Source of the DNA: Lanius collurio
Taxonomy: Eukaryota > Chordata > Aves > Passeriformes > Laniidae
Direction of reading: 5' to 3'
NCBI GenBank assembly: GCA_020086605.1
Contig: JACBWW010000004.1
Coordinates: 37,490,618 to 37,554,617, forward strand
Length of the DNA stretch: 64,000 bases
The notes under the pieces were generated by a model. The model saw nothing but the letters and a program-made list of their open reading frames with translations. It did not search any database and was not told the origin of the DNA. The position numbers and the translations under genes are program-made. Within the stretch, counting starts at the first letter, position 1. Every line of letters begins with the position of its first letter. Below, piece by piece: positions 49,401-61,000 of the stretch.

Positions 49401-49693
49401 TTTTTGCATTTATATGTTTTTGAGAAAGGTAGAAATCTAAACAGAAAACTCTAATCTCAGGGTAACCACATTTTAATGTTCTCAAAAAAAAAAAAAAAGC
49501 TATTTGGTGAATAAATGGCACACACATGTTAAAAAAAAGGTAGCAATTTATTGGCTTTGGGATTGTAACTGGTTATCATATTTTTGACATGACTTTTAAA
49601 AGAAGACTACCTGACTATGTAACCACCAAATGATAAAAACAGAGACTAAATTCTAATGAATAGTAGAAAAAGGTCAAAGAGAAAATATCCCAC
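46403..49693. other. Unique AT-rich noncoding DNA between two SINEs
   Basis: No gene is recognised; open frames stay below 90 codons. A small perfect inverted repeat (CCCCGA-GG-TCGGGG at 48490-48503) is the only GC-rich, CpG-containing oddity. Confidence 0.55.
48490..48503. repeat. Short GC-rich inverted repeat
   Basis: CCCCGA and TCGGGG are perfect reverse complements separated by GG. With a 2-base loop it is more a palindromic protein-binding-like site than a stable hairpin. It contains two CpGs in a CpG-poor region. No known motif is claimed. Confidence 0.5.
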
Positions 49694-49830
49694 TGAGATT
49701 AGCTCAGTTGGTTAGGGAACAGTGCTCTAATGCCAAGGCTGTGGGTTTTATTCCTGTCCAGGCCATTCACTTAAGAGTTGTACTTGATGATCCTTGTGGG
49801 TGTCCTCCAAGTCAGAATATTCTGTGATAA
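49694..49830 (+). mobile_element. tRNA-Ile/CR1 composite SINE (TguSINE1-like), copy 2
   Basis: The same layout as the copy at 46.3 kb. The tRNA-Ile-derived head has GATTAGCTCAGTTGGTTAGG (A box region, better preserved than in copy 1). A damaged anticodon stretch GTGCTCTAATGCCAAGG and a B box GTGGGTTTTATTCCT follow, then CAGGCCA. The CR1-type tail reads ACTTAAGAGTT, GATGATCCTTGTGGGTGTCC, CAAGTCAGAATATTCTGTGA. Both copies share the same head-tail junction (GGCCAtttACTTAAGAG type), so they belong to one family and were inserted independently in the same orientation. No clear target-site duplication is visible. Confidence 0.87.
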
Positions 49831-50228
49831 TAATGTGATAAAACACCATGTTTGACCCTTTGCAGGAGCAAGATAATGTTGTGTGCAGGATGACTTACAG
49901 TGAAAGTGGTTTTGTGTGAAATTATTCTTTGCTTCTCAAAGATGACTGTTAATGAGAGCAATCTTAATAGCTTCCACTTTCTTCTACAGTAGAAAGATGG
50001 GTGAAAAAAATCATAAATCCCTGAAATGCTTAAATTGAAAAGGAGAAGGAGTAAATCAAATAGCAGAAACTAAAAACAAACTAGCAGTCAAATGCAAAAA
50101 ATGAGTAAAACTGACTGCTGAGTGCCAAGTTCAATCAGAGACTGCTTCTGTATTATATATTACAAATACCTATTACAAATATATTCCTTTAGAAAATAAA
50201 TTATGCCAAATACTCACTACTACAAAGC
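49831..50228. other. Noncoding spacer between SINE and CR1 tail
   Basis: About 400 bases of AT-rich sequence without a recognisable feature. Confidence 0.55.
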
Positions 50229-50414
50229 TTTGGACACTGTAACTAGCTCTTCAGGGAAGTAGTCACAGCAAGCCTGCCAGAGTTCAAAAAGTGTTGGGAC
50301 GACACTCTCAGGTACATGAGGTGACTCTTGGGGTTGGCTAGTGCAGGACCAGAACTTGGACTTGGTGACCCTTGTGCATCCCTTCCAGTTCAAGATACTC
50401 TGTGATTCTGTGAA
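50229..50414 (+). mobile_element. CR1 LINE 3' end fragment
   Basis: A 5'-truncated CR1 3' end. It reads TTTGGACACTG, then TCAGGGAAGTAGTCACAGC, CCTGCCAGAGTTCAAAAAGT, a GACACTCTCAGGTACATGAG block, GGTGACTCTTGGGGTTG, CTTGTGCATCCCTTCCAGTT, and a closing TCTGTGATTCTGTGAAC. The octamer tail with TTCTGTGA units matches the end of the two SINEs and differs from the TTCTATGA-type ends elsewhere. It lies about 400 bases downstream of SINE copy 2 in the same orientation. Confidence 0.9.
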
Positions 50415-53400
50415 CTGTTCTGAGAGAGACTAATGGTCTGAACACTTTGAGTTCTTGTGTCCCTAACACAAATTCTTGAAAACATTTGTTAGTTATGCTA
50501 ACATTGTAAATATACAAGTACCTTGAATGCACATTAATCACGGCACCTGTGAATCCTTCCAGCTCTCTGCTGCTTGTCCTCTGCCCACTCTCTCCTTGCT
50601 GCTTATTCCCCTTTGTCTGGAATGTATTTAGTGATTTCTCAAATGCAGTTTCTATAGCTGTTATTGAAATTCTTTCAGAGATGCACTTTTTCTTCAATTC
50701 CAGCCAATGTAGTCCTAATATCTTCTTTTGTGTGGTGTTTTGACAGAAGAGAAAAAGAGGTATGTCAAAGTAGCATAAAATAATTTCAAATATTAGTTTT
50801 CCTCTTACATCCATCCTTTTATGTCTATTTTTATTTGTAGTATTTTATAAGCAGAAGACTGTATTTGCCTTTGCACTTACTTAGCCACAGCTTGTATTAT
50901 TGTTGTTGCCCAAAAAAAGAGACACTTCAGTCAATGACTTGGAGGCACATTTAATAGTTTGTTGCAGCAAAAGGCCTTGTTCTCCATTCATTTACCACAT
51001 AGAGCAGCAGTATAATGGTTCCACTGCCAACTGAATTGCAGATTTAAATGGTGTAGATGAAGGAAGAATCTAATAGGGAGAAATTACCAGAATTAGGAGA
51101 CTGATGAGCTATTGGTGAGGATCCTATCTGGCTGTTATTTTCTTACTTGCTTTCAGGCATCATTAGTGCTGTGTGCTGGCTTGTGCTCAAGGAGCATAGA
51201 AGGAAACACAACCCACTCACAGGGAGGATCACAGACTATTTAGCACCTCACTTTCCAAGTGAGATGTAGTTTTCATTTTCCTCTTTAGATACAATGAAAG
51301 CCCTGGTTCTTTTGCTGATCCCTAAAATTATGTACCCCTGATAGATGTGGCTGCACTAAAACTCTAGGAGGTACTAGGGGTGTTCAGCAAATTACTGAGC
51401 TTGACCTCACAGCAGTGGAAATTATAGGGCCTGTACAGTATCTCTTCCTGTGAATTGGAAGCAGAGGTGGACAAAAAGTAGAAGTGGTACCCAGAGATTA
51501 CTGGCCTTCTCTCAGAGTCCATCACAGTGGCTACATATCACCATACCATCTTTAAAAAAACACAAAGAATCAAAACCCATAAAACAAAGCAAAAAAACCC
51601 TATTCTGTAAAATGTGTTATGATATTGACCATCAATTATTAGTACATATATGTGAAAGTATAAACATATCCTATTTACTAACTTCTTCCTGCTTGGGAGA
51701 GCAGAAGATGGGTCAGAAGAACAGAAAATTCACAATGGAGATGTGAATTTTGTGTTAAAGCTTTTTAAATTTCAGGATGAAATAATGCTCTTGTACAGCC
51801 TTACTCCTTGTGCAGTCCCCAGCTGCCATCTCCCCTTCTGTAAGTCACTGAAGTTTTAAAGTCAAAATGCCACTTTCCACTAAGGTGAAAAGCAGTTTTC
51901 TACAAGTTTGGGATTTAGTGTTTCCCAAGACTTTTTTCTAATTGGGTTTGAGTACTACTGAAGTCTCAGGATTGCTTCCTTTCAAATGAAATAATGATGT
52001 TTAATTGACTGATGTTTCGAGTGACCAGTTAGAAACAGAGTAAAGGAGCATGATTTGAGAAAAATACTCATCATCAGCTCTCCAGAAGTCCATGAGCTGT
52101 TAGACATTTTCCCAAATATTGAGGAAGACAAGGCAAAAATAGGGGGTTTTTGTTGTTGAAGTTGTTGTTCTCTGTTTTTCTTAGTACGCTGTTCACTTGC
52201 AGATTATATATTGGTGTTCTTTATGTAATTACTGGAAAATAAATAGTGGCATATATATGTGAAAAAATATGAATCAAACAATTTTTTGATAGTTACTGGC
52301 TTGACAAAGCAACTAAAGCTAGCAAAAAGTTGTACTAAAAATAGGAAAATATTGCTTTCATTCTATATAGTTATAAGGGACACTAAGAAATGAAAAGGAA
52401 CTTTTATATGTATGGCACACTAAACCAAACTAGGCAGAGTACCAAAGTGTGTACTGTGAAGAAAAGTGAGCTGAAAAAATCATGCTGGAAGCATGTGAAA
52501 AATTATGCCCAAAATACACTCCTAAGCTTTTCTAACAGAAAGACTTTGGATGTGAAATGCATGGTTTTTTTCCTTCAAAAGCTACATTTTCTGTACTGAT
52601 CTTCTATATAAATAATACAGTCAAAAATAATAATAGAACAAAATCCAAAAATGCAAACAGTTGAAGGAGAATAAGCTTTAGAAGGAAAGTTTTGGAAATA
52701 TCTGGAAAGAAGTTATAGATGTAATTTTTAAATTAATTTCTTCTCTCATTTGCAAAGTCAAAAGCAGAAGAAAAAAGTAATTGAAAGATCACTATTTATT
52801 CCTCCTTTGTTCTGAAAATGTTCAATTTTTTTAAGAGGAAGATTTGCTGATTCATATGGCATAGAGAACAGAAATGTCCTCAATTTCTGCAGAGTGAAAA
52901 CATCAGCAATTTTTCAGCATGAAGAGACAGAAAGCTTGACTAAAAATACATAAAAGCACATTTGGAATAAGAGGAAAAACAAGCTAAAAATATTACTTGG
53001 ATGAGCATAACCTATTTAGGTGTTGTACAACCACTGCCAGAGTATGTGGTCCCATATTTCCAGTGCTTTTACAAGGTCATCCATTAACCTCGATTTCTTT
53101 TCAAAATGTCTCATTCCAATGTATTCAGCAGAGCTGTTGTTTTGATGCACACATTTACCTTCAGCTCTTCAGTTCACTTCATCCCTTGATTGCAACCCTC
53201 CTCTCAAATGAGTGAATCATCTATGGTGATTGAAATTACCAGTCTGGGAATAGAGTAAAACTCTGCATAAACATTTGAGTTAACTTTAGAGAAGTCATGC
53301 TGATCTTTTTTTTTTTTTTTTTTATCCCTTCCTTACATGGTAAGGAGAGCGTGGACTTAAAACGTGTGTGAGCACTGAGAGACTGAGATTGGTTTTCAGC

Positions 53401-54531
53401 ATTGGGGATCCATGTTATGTGAATGGATGAATACAATTATATGGATTTTTCTCCTATTTCTTCTCTCCGCCATCTCTAAAACCAATAGGCACGTATTTTC
53501 ACAAACCTAGCTGATACAGTGTTTCAGAGGAAAATAATTATATTGTTCATGTTTGATTTTTTTCAATAAGAAATAAGCTCCATCACAGCTGGTATCATTT
53601 CTAATCTTTTGCTGCATTATAGTGAGCTACATGAACCTCTTGGGGTACACAAGTCTTCAGAATACTTTTAGAATATCCAGAAAAATGAAGAACAAAATAA
53701 GGTAAAAATTCTGGAAATCCAGATCAGGAAGTCCTAGAAAGCTGAGTGAATTTCTGAGGGAAAGGATTTCTTGAAGCTTTGAGACTGTCTTTCCCGAGTT
53801 GGAGAAGCAGGAGCATCACAACCCTTAAAAAGCACCTGGTCAGACACTCAGATGCAGAAAGATGCACGTTCTCTTGTCTGTCTGCAAGCAAAAAAGACTC
53901 CTGTTGTGAACTCGTTCAAGCTCAAGCAGCTATTAAAAATCATCTAGTCTCTGGTAACCCTCTTAATGTTACTGCCCCAAAAGATGGCAGAATCCCATGC
54001 TTCCTAGATGTCCAGGCCTGAAAGCATGAAAATTTAAAAACTAGTTTTCAGAGGCAGATCATCAAATAGAAAATATTTGCTATCAAATAGTAGTTGTATG
54101 ATAAAATAATTTCTGATCTTGAAAAATATTATTTCCTTGCAAACTTGCAACAGCTACCCTCTTGTCAGCTGATACATTCACTGGGTGAAGTGTTAAAAGC
54201 TGTCTAAGAAGCAGGAATGTTAATGAATCATGAAACCCCGAAGCAAAACTCCATCATTTGGGGTAAATCTACCAGTTTTCTCCTCATTAATTTATCTGTA
54301 CAAGGATGACACAGCATTTTTTTGGAAAGAGAAAAAAAAGGAACAAATGAGATTGTCTGTATCAAAGAGATGTAGTGGATTCCAGATAGTGGAAGATAAG
54401 TGATCATTATCATTAAGAATAGGGAAGTTTTATAGTTGATTAACCCCATACTATTGTAGTCTGGCTCTAAACTGAGAGAAAACAAACACAGACCTAAGAG
54501 TGAAAGCTGCTTCTTTTTCCCAGGGCCTTGC
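50415..54531. other. Unique AT-rich noncoding DNA, one long unexplained open frame
   Basis: No gene or transposon is recognised. A 158-codon minus-strand frame (50338-50814) covers the first part, but its last ~25 codons are antisense CR1 and its start has no supporting context. An 80-codon frame at 53779-54021 was checked for a retroviral remnant and not accepted. A T18 run lies at 53306-53323. Confidence 0.5.
53306..53323 (+). repeat. Poly-T run (18)
   Basis: An uninterrupted run of 18 T. On the minus strand it reads as poly-A, but no processed gene copy precedes it. Confidence 0.9.
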
Positions 54532-54700
54532 TGGTTTGGGTTTTTGGATTTGGGTTTTTGTTTGGGGTTTTTTTGGTTTTGTCTTTCTTTTTCTTTTTTT
54601 TTTTTCTTTTTTTTTCTTTTTTTTTTTTTTTTTTTGTGGTGTGTGTGTTTTTGGTTGGTTGGTTTTGTTTTTTTGTTTGTTTTTGTTGGGTTCTTTTGGT
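54532..54700 (+). repeat. G/T-rich low-complexity tract bordering a gap
   Basis: About 170 bases composed almost only of T and G: GGTTTGGGTTTTT-type units, then a long T run with rare C, then GTGTGTGT and GGTTGGTTGG units. It ends just before the gap at 54713. The frames read on both strands here (Phe-rich on one, Lys-rich on the other) are compositional artefacts. Confidence 0.9.
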
Positions 54701-54712
54701 GAGTATGAAAAC

Positions 54713-55078
54713 NNNNNNNNNNNNNNNNNNNNNNNNNNNNNNNNNNNNNNNNNNNNNNNNNNNNNNNNNNNNNNNNNNNNNNNNNNNNNNNNNNNNNNNN
54801 NNNNNNNNNNNNNNNNNNNNNNNNNNNNNNNNNNNNNNNNNNNNNNNNNNNNNNNNNNNNNNNNNNNNNNNNNNNNNNNNNNNNNNNNNNNNNNNNNNNN
54901 NNNNNNNNNNNNNNNNNNNNNNNNNNNNNNNNNNNNNNNNNNNNNNNNNNNNNNNNNNNNNNNNNNNNNNNNNNNNNNNNNNNNNNNNNNNNNNNNNNNN
55001 NNNNNNNNNNNNNNNNNNNNNNNNNNNNNNNNNNNNNNNNNNNNNNNNNNNNNNNNNNNNNNNNNNNNNNNNNNNNNN
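54713..55078. other. Assembly gap (366 Ns)
   Basis: An unresolved run bordered by G/T-rich simple sequence on the left and A/C-rich sequence on the right. Large predicted open frames through it are artefacts. Confidence 0.98.
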
Positions 55079-58000
55079 CCATGGGTCAACCGGCACAAAA
55101 AAACAAACCCTGAACTAACAAAACAAATGGCTTTAGGCATTTGCCTCTAGCAAACAAGTACTAGATGCCAAAGTGGCAATAACAATTAGCCATGCTGAAT
55201 TTCAGAAAGTTAAATGAAACCCTTACTCATAAAACCTGAGCTATTCTCTGAGCAGGTCAGTCCCAAGGGAATATCTATTAGCCTTCTGTGAGTGTGAGTC
55301 TCTACACACTCAGGAGAGAAAAAGGGAAAAAGGTTGAATTAAGATATGAAGTAATAGAACTGGTGCATAGTGACCCCTTAGAGGGGTCTGTTGCAAGCAC
55401 AGTAATAACCAGGACATACATCCCCAGAGGCTTTTGAGACCATGGCATCAAATAAAGTACCTCTGACAGGTTTCTGGGTTGCCAGTTTTTTTGCTAACGA
55501 TATGTGCTCAAAGTTTTATGCCTGAGTCTCCTGACACAAACAGAAAAAATGAAAGGAAGCAAAGCCAACTGAAGCAAGAGACTGCTGAGAAAATTTTGGT
55601 GGAGATGTTATCTTCATGATGAAATCCTTGCTTGCAGGAGTGGGACAGTAACCTTAAGTGGCAAACCATGATGTCTGAATCCACTTCTGATTGTCAGTTG
55701 CCAACAGATTTTTGGATGACAAGAGGAATTCAATCTGACACTTTGAGAAGCATAACTGCCAATTTTGTGAGAAGTATGTAATCCTCAACTTTATCCACTG
55801 TCCTTCCCAGACAGGCCAGTTTCCATAAAAATGTGGGAGGACCTCCTTCAGTTTCCCAGTGATATTCACCTGTAATGGCCAGCAGGTTTTTCTGGCTTGC
55901 TGGGTATATATCTATAAACATCAAAGAGAATGCACTTATTCTTTTCTCTCAGAAGTATTAGGAGTCTACTAATGGTTTGCAGGATATTCTCTTGCAACTA
56001 TTAGGTAAAATTTGTAGAGCAGTTAAAGAGATTAATCTCTGTATTTTTAATCTCAAAGATGATTCCAAAGCACATGTAGAAAAACACAGTAATAAGCAGC
56101 AATATATACACAGCTATATTTTAGATTTTGATTGTTAATAATACTTCTGGCATATGCTTTTCCCCAAATAATATGTCGTCTTCAGGTCGCTTATACTCTG
56201 TGGAAATCCTGCAAGTAGAAAATACATCCACAGATTAACATTTTGGAGCCTGCTTAGCTGATACTCAGCTGCCACCAACTAAAGAAATTCTATAACATTT
56301 TGAGCCAAACCATTGACATAAGGGATTCTTACCATTGGCAAATTTCCTGATATCTCATTTTAATTGTGGCATCTGTTAAGGTTTTTTTAAAAAATCAGAG
56401 CATCTCTGGATGTTATTGCATAGATATTTTCAAGATTCAGCTGGTATGAATACTTACTGGAAATGCCAATAACCCCCATGGAGGAGTAATGAAAACATAG
56501 GAATACACCTCTCCTAATTTTTAACTCAAAATATTATCTTCTTACACATTCACAGATTGAAAATTATCAAATGATCAATTAAAAACCCACATTTTTTTAT
56601 CATTAGTCTAAAACCAAGTTAAAGCACTTTCCATTCTTCAGACTGTCATGTGTAAATTCCATCTGTATATTTTAGATGCTTAAATGTGTAGAATGACTAG
56701 CAGAAAGAAAAAAGCATATGAGTTTGCCAAAAGCTATGATGCCTTGATATTTTAAAACAATTATGTCTGCAAAAAATAACACATAGGATCATGTGTAGGT
56801 CTATTCGTGGGCAAAAGCTGAAAACTGTCATGAGCCAAAATTTTTTGGTGAGGTTTTATGGGGATACAGGGCTTGGAGGAAGATAAGAAATAGGGAGTGG
56901 TGGAGAAAGTCTGTTATTTAAAAAGATGAAAGTATACTTTGGGTATTTTAAAATACGGCATCACTTTTCCCCAACTTTAACTTTAGGCAGCATATTGACA
57001 TTAAATCAATTTGGTAATATGAAAGGACTTCACTTAAAAAAGGAGCAGAGAAATCTAAACTGAGATTGAAGTCTCCCTAGGCCCCCTCTTGCTTTATTCT
57101 CAATAGCAACAATGTCAAAAAAAAGACTATCAAGATCAGAATGCCAGAAGGGAGTAATTTTTTTCCTTTTAAAATTTCTATGTTTCTGATATTATCTGGG
57201 TTTCTGCCTTTAGAATATTAACTAAACTTTGTTTAGGAGGAAGGCACAGAGTATGGCAGGGAACAGGAATGAGTCTCTTTAGTTTTGGAATTTATTCTGA
57301 GTTGTAATGATGTGTGAACTTGAAGCAACTTATCAGCTATGGTCAAACTGAGAGAGAGGTGAAGTACTGCATTCTCAGCCTCCTAGCAAATGTCTGACAA
57401 GTAGAAATAGTTTATGAATAATAGCTAATACAGTATGCTCAGCTTTCTTATTTCATCTCCCTCCTTGTGTTATAAATCCATACTGGCATGAATATAATTT
57501 TTACTTGCTAAGCCTCCTGGGGAAGGGAAATAAATAAAAATTAGCATTTGAACGAAAGAATCAATTTGAGATCTGCATTAAATGCTTTGTGTTCACTGTG
57601 TGATGGATGTACTGCCTCTTTCTTGCAGCTTAGAAGTTATTTAAAGGTCCAGCTGAAATGGGATTCATTATGAAGGAATACATGAGAACAAATACTGCAA
57701 AGAGCCATGGTGCTGTCCCTATATCTGACTACAGGAGTAAATGCAGTAAAGGGAAAGATGGGCAGGAGGCTGCTACTGAAAAATTGACAGGAGGAGTAAT
57801 AAGTAAAGCAAGACTGTCAATAGATTCTTAAGACAACAATGACAGCAGGATAAGCAGCAGTACAAGCCCTTCACATCAGTGTTTGGGGTGTTTTCCCTCT
57901 TTTTTTTTTTTTCCCAGCTGGAGCTTTACATACTTGGAGGGTTTTGAGCATCTTGAAAAGCTGATCATTCATGCCTTATAAAAGGAAGTCCAAATATGAG

Positions 58001-61000
58001 TGATGTTCAATGCATTGAAAACAAGGAAATGTCTGTTAGAAGCTTTTATCTTTTTCCTAAAGTAGCTGCAGGTTTATTTCTTCCAGGGCACTTTCTAACT
58101 TTTGCAGCTAAGGTGCAGTTCTATATTATCCTTATCTATATTATTGGAGCTACTAGCTGAGAGAGCTCAAAAGGAGAAAGAAATTAAAATCACAAAACAT
58201 CTAGAGGGAAAAATAATCCAATTGCAAATAAGACAAATTAATTCTTCATTCATGTTTCCTATAGGAAAAATGTGAAATTCCCCAGAAAGTATCCAGGAAA
58301 ATACAAGTAGTCTAAAAAGTATTTTTCAAACCAATTACTCAGTCTCCTAATCAAAAAAATAATGGTAATATACAAAGTGAAGTATTAAAACATATGAAAT
58401 AAAGAAATTAATAATTTTAATCTTCCTTCCCCTTCCTTGAGAGAAGCATGTGGATAGAAATAATGATGAAATGGTGGCTAACTGCCCTGAACTTCAGTGA
58501 TAAAAATAAATTTTATTTAGAATAAAATTGTGTAAATTGATATTACACATTAATGTATAGATCTGTTCCCACTAATGCTTTAAACCTACCTGAGCAAAAG
58601 ATAGTGAATGGACCAGCACTAGAGAAAGATATCACTTCCATCAGTAATGGTGGGAAAATAAGGAAGACTAACCAACCAGCAAAGTAGAGAAGGCAGGGTG
58701 TTACTGTTGGCAGGAAGGCTGGAGGCAGAAACAGTGGGGCATTGCATTCCAGGAGTACATCCCCACCCTGCACACTGAGGCTGCTGAGCCTCCCTGTCTG
58801 TCGTGCCACATGGGGAGGAAGGAGGCTTAGTCCTGACTTGTGCTCTAGTCCATGGTGAAAGGAAGAACAGAAACTGAACCAAATACAGATTACTAAAATA
58901 AGTATGGATTTCTGAGAGCTGAAAGTGATGATGCAACAGGAAGTGGAAGAGGAAAATTAGATATCATATTCAAATACTATTTGTTTCATTTGGAAACATC
59001 TGGACTAAGAAGACTTTGTAATGTGCCTTTAAATAGGTGTTTCCAGTCTATTTCCTTTTGTGTGCTGGTGGCAAGATCAGTTCATTCCCTTTCACCAGGC
59101 ACTCAAGACAGAGGGCAAAAATCAAGATCCCATTATTCTGAGAGGGTCATTGTAATTCTTCCCAGCACATTAGGCACAAATATATTTGTAGACAATTCCA
59201 TAATTGCAGAACAACACTGAGGATTTCTCTAATTAACGTAAAACCAAAACTGTGCTTTATTAGTGCCATGCAAGCAGTAAAGTTTCTCTTTAATCAAACA
59301 TGGGAAAAGACTTGTAAGTTTTTATTTATATCCATGATAAAATTTTTCAGAGTTTTATTGGTCTACATATGATCTATATAGACGTAAAATCCCCCAAACA
59401 ACACCAAATCAGAGAATGAAGTCCCTTTGTCATTTCTGTTGGAGAATTTCCTGTTAGAGGCAAATATTGACATAGTGGTGGCCAGGGATCAAATATGATA
59501 AAACTGTTGTCCTGGTGAGTTTTCAGTAACATCTTCCCTCCCGCCACACACCCCAATTCCATGAGAATCTTCATCTCCCATTTTAACATCCCTATCCAAG
59601 ACCTTGTTTAGACACCACCGTGGTTTATCCAGTATAACCTACCTTAACAAATCTGTGCTAGGCATAAACTATAAATCAATCTTTTTCCTAACACAGAACC
59701 TTGAAAGTCTGCACTAGGAATAATATATTAGAATCACTATTGTTTGCATAAAAAAATAACCTATTAGCTTGATACAAATCCTTGCAGGTTGTTTTCAAAA
59801 TAATATACATAAAATTACAGTTAGTTTATGGATATCAATTTGCAATTGCTATTACAAGTCATTAATTTAAAAAATCAAATGAAGTGCACCCTACCAGTAC
59901 AGAAGCCCTAGCAAACAGAAATGCATATTAAGTGTGGAAAATTAAAGCTTTATTTTAAAAAAAAGACACAGTGCTTAGTTGCTCCTGTGGTATCAGAGTA
60001 GTGATGTTGATAAGTGAGTTATGATTTTTGCCTCATCTGCCTGTGCCATATACACCATGGGATATGATGCTTATGGAATTATGCATGACTGTTCTACAAG
60101 CTCCAAAAAACATTTGTTTCTCCTTCACATGATTCCATCAAAGGAATTAATAATGATTTATCACTTATTGTAAGGATTTATGTCTTCAATAAAACTGAAA
60201 AGAGACAACTTGAATATGGATCATACATATTCCTCCTCTATAACTTTGACATTATTTCCATTGCTTTTCATTCCGTTGAGTTTGACATTTTTTTTATTCA
60301 GTACTTTCCCTCCTGCTGGTTTCATTTGGCTGATGTCACTGTATCTTTTGTCTAAGTACTGTATACCTGTACCGAAATGATAACTTTGGTTATTTTTCTT
60401 TCATTATTTCATGGATGTGAAAAACTGGGGGTTGGTAAATACTTCAGTGAAGCTGATCAGACATTACAAGGTCCTCTACTTTCCTGTAGTACCCTGACTG
60501 GAGGTGTGACTTCTGTGTTTCTTTGACACTTTTAATATTTTTCTTTCAAAGTTTCCAAGCTCTAAATGTATCATGGTAAACAACATATTCAGATCAGTTC
60601 TTTGATATTACATTAGTTTTGCAAATAAAAGTAAAGAAGATTCCAAATATTTTGCAGAAAATCATGGCAACGAAAGTGGATATGTAGCAACTGTTAATCT
60701 TTTTGAAGTTCAAATAAAGATCGAATCCTAAACCAAAAACTTTAAGTAGGTTAAAATATGCAGTTTTCTTTAGTGGGAAACTTTCAACTGCCAGAAAAAT
60801 CTGTCTTAATGCATTTGATGTATTCTGATTTATGGTAAGAGCTGTGAAGCCACAGGCTCTACAGACAGAACACATATTTAAAGGTTAAGTCAGGTCTGCC
60901 CTCACTCTGTTGCACTACTCTTATGAATGCAGCATGGTTTTTGAATGATTCTTATCCTTGCAGCACTTTCTGAACTGTGCCACAAAATCCTGTACAGAGT

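Noticed and set aside
49694..49767. Functional tRNA gene
   Set aside because: The anticodon arm has an indel and the sequence runs into the same CR1-type tail; it is a SINE.
53779..54021. Remnant of a retroviral polymerase in an 80-codon frame
   Set aside because: Only a vague resemblance in the last third; no catalytic motif, no linked LTR and no neighbouring viral frame.
54228..55150. Open frames of 196-284 codons rich in Lys/Gln or Phe around the third gap
   Set aside because: They consist of N codons plus translations of G/T or A/C low-complexity sequence.
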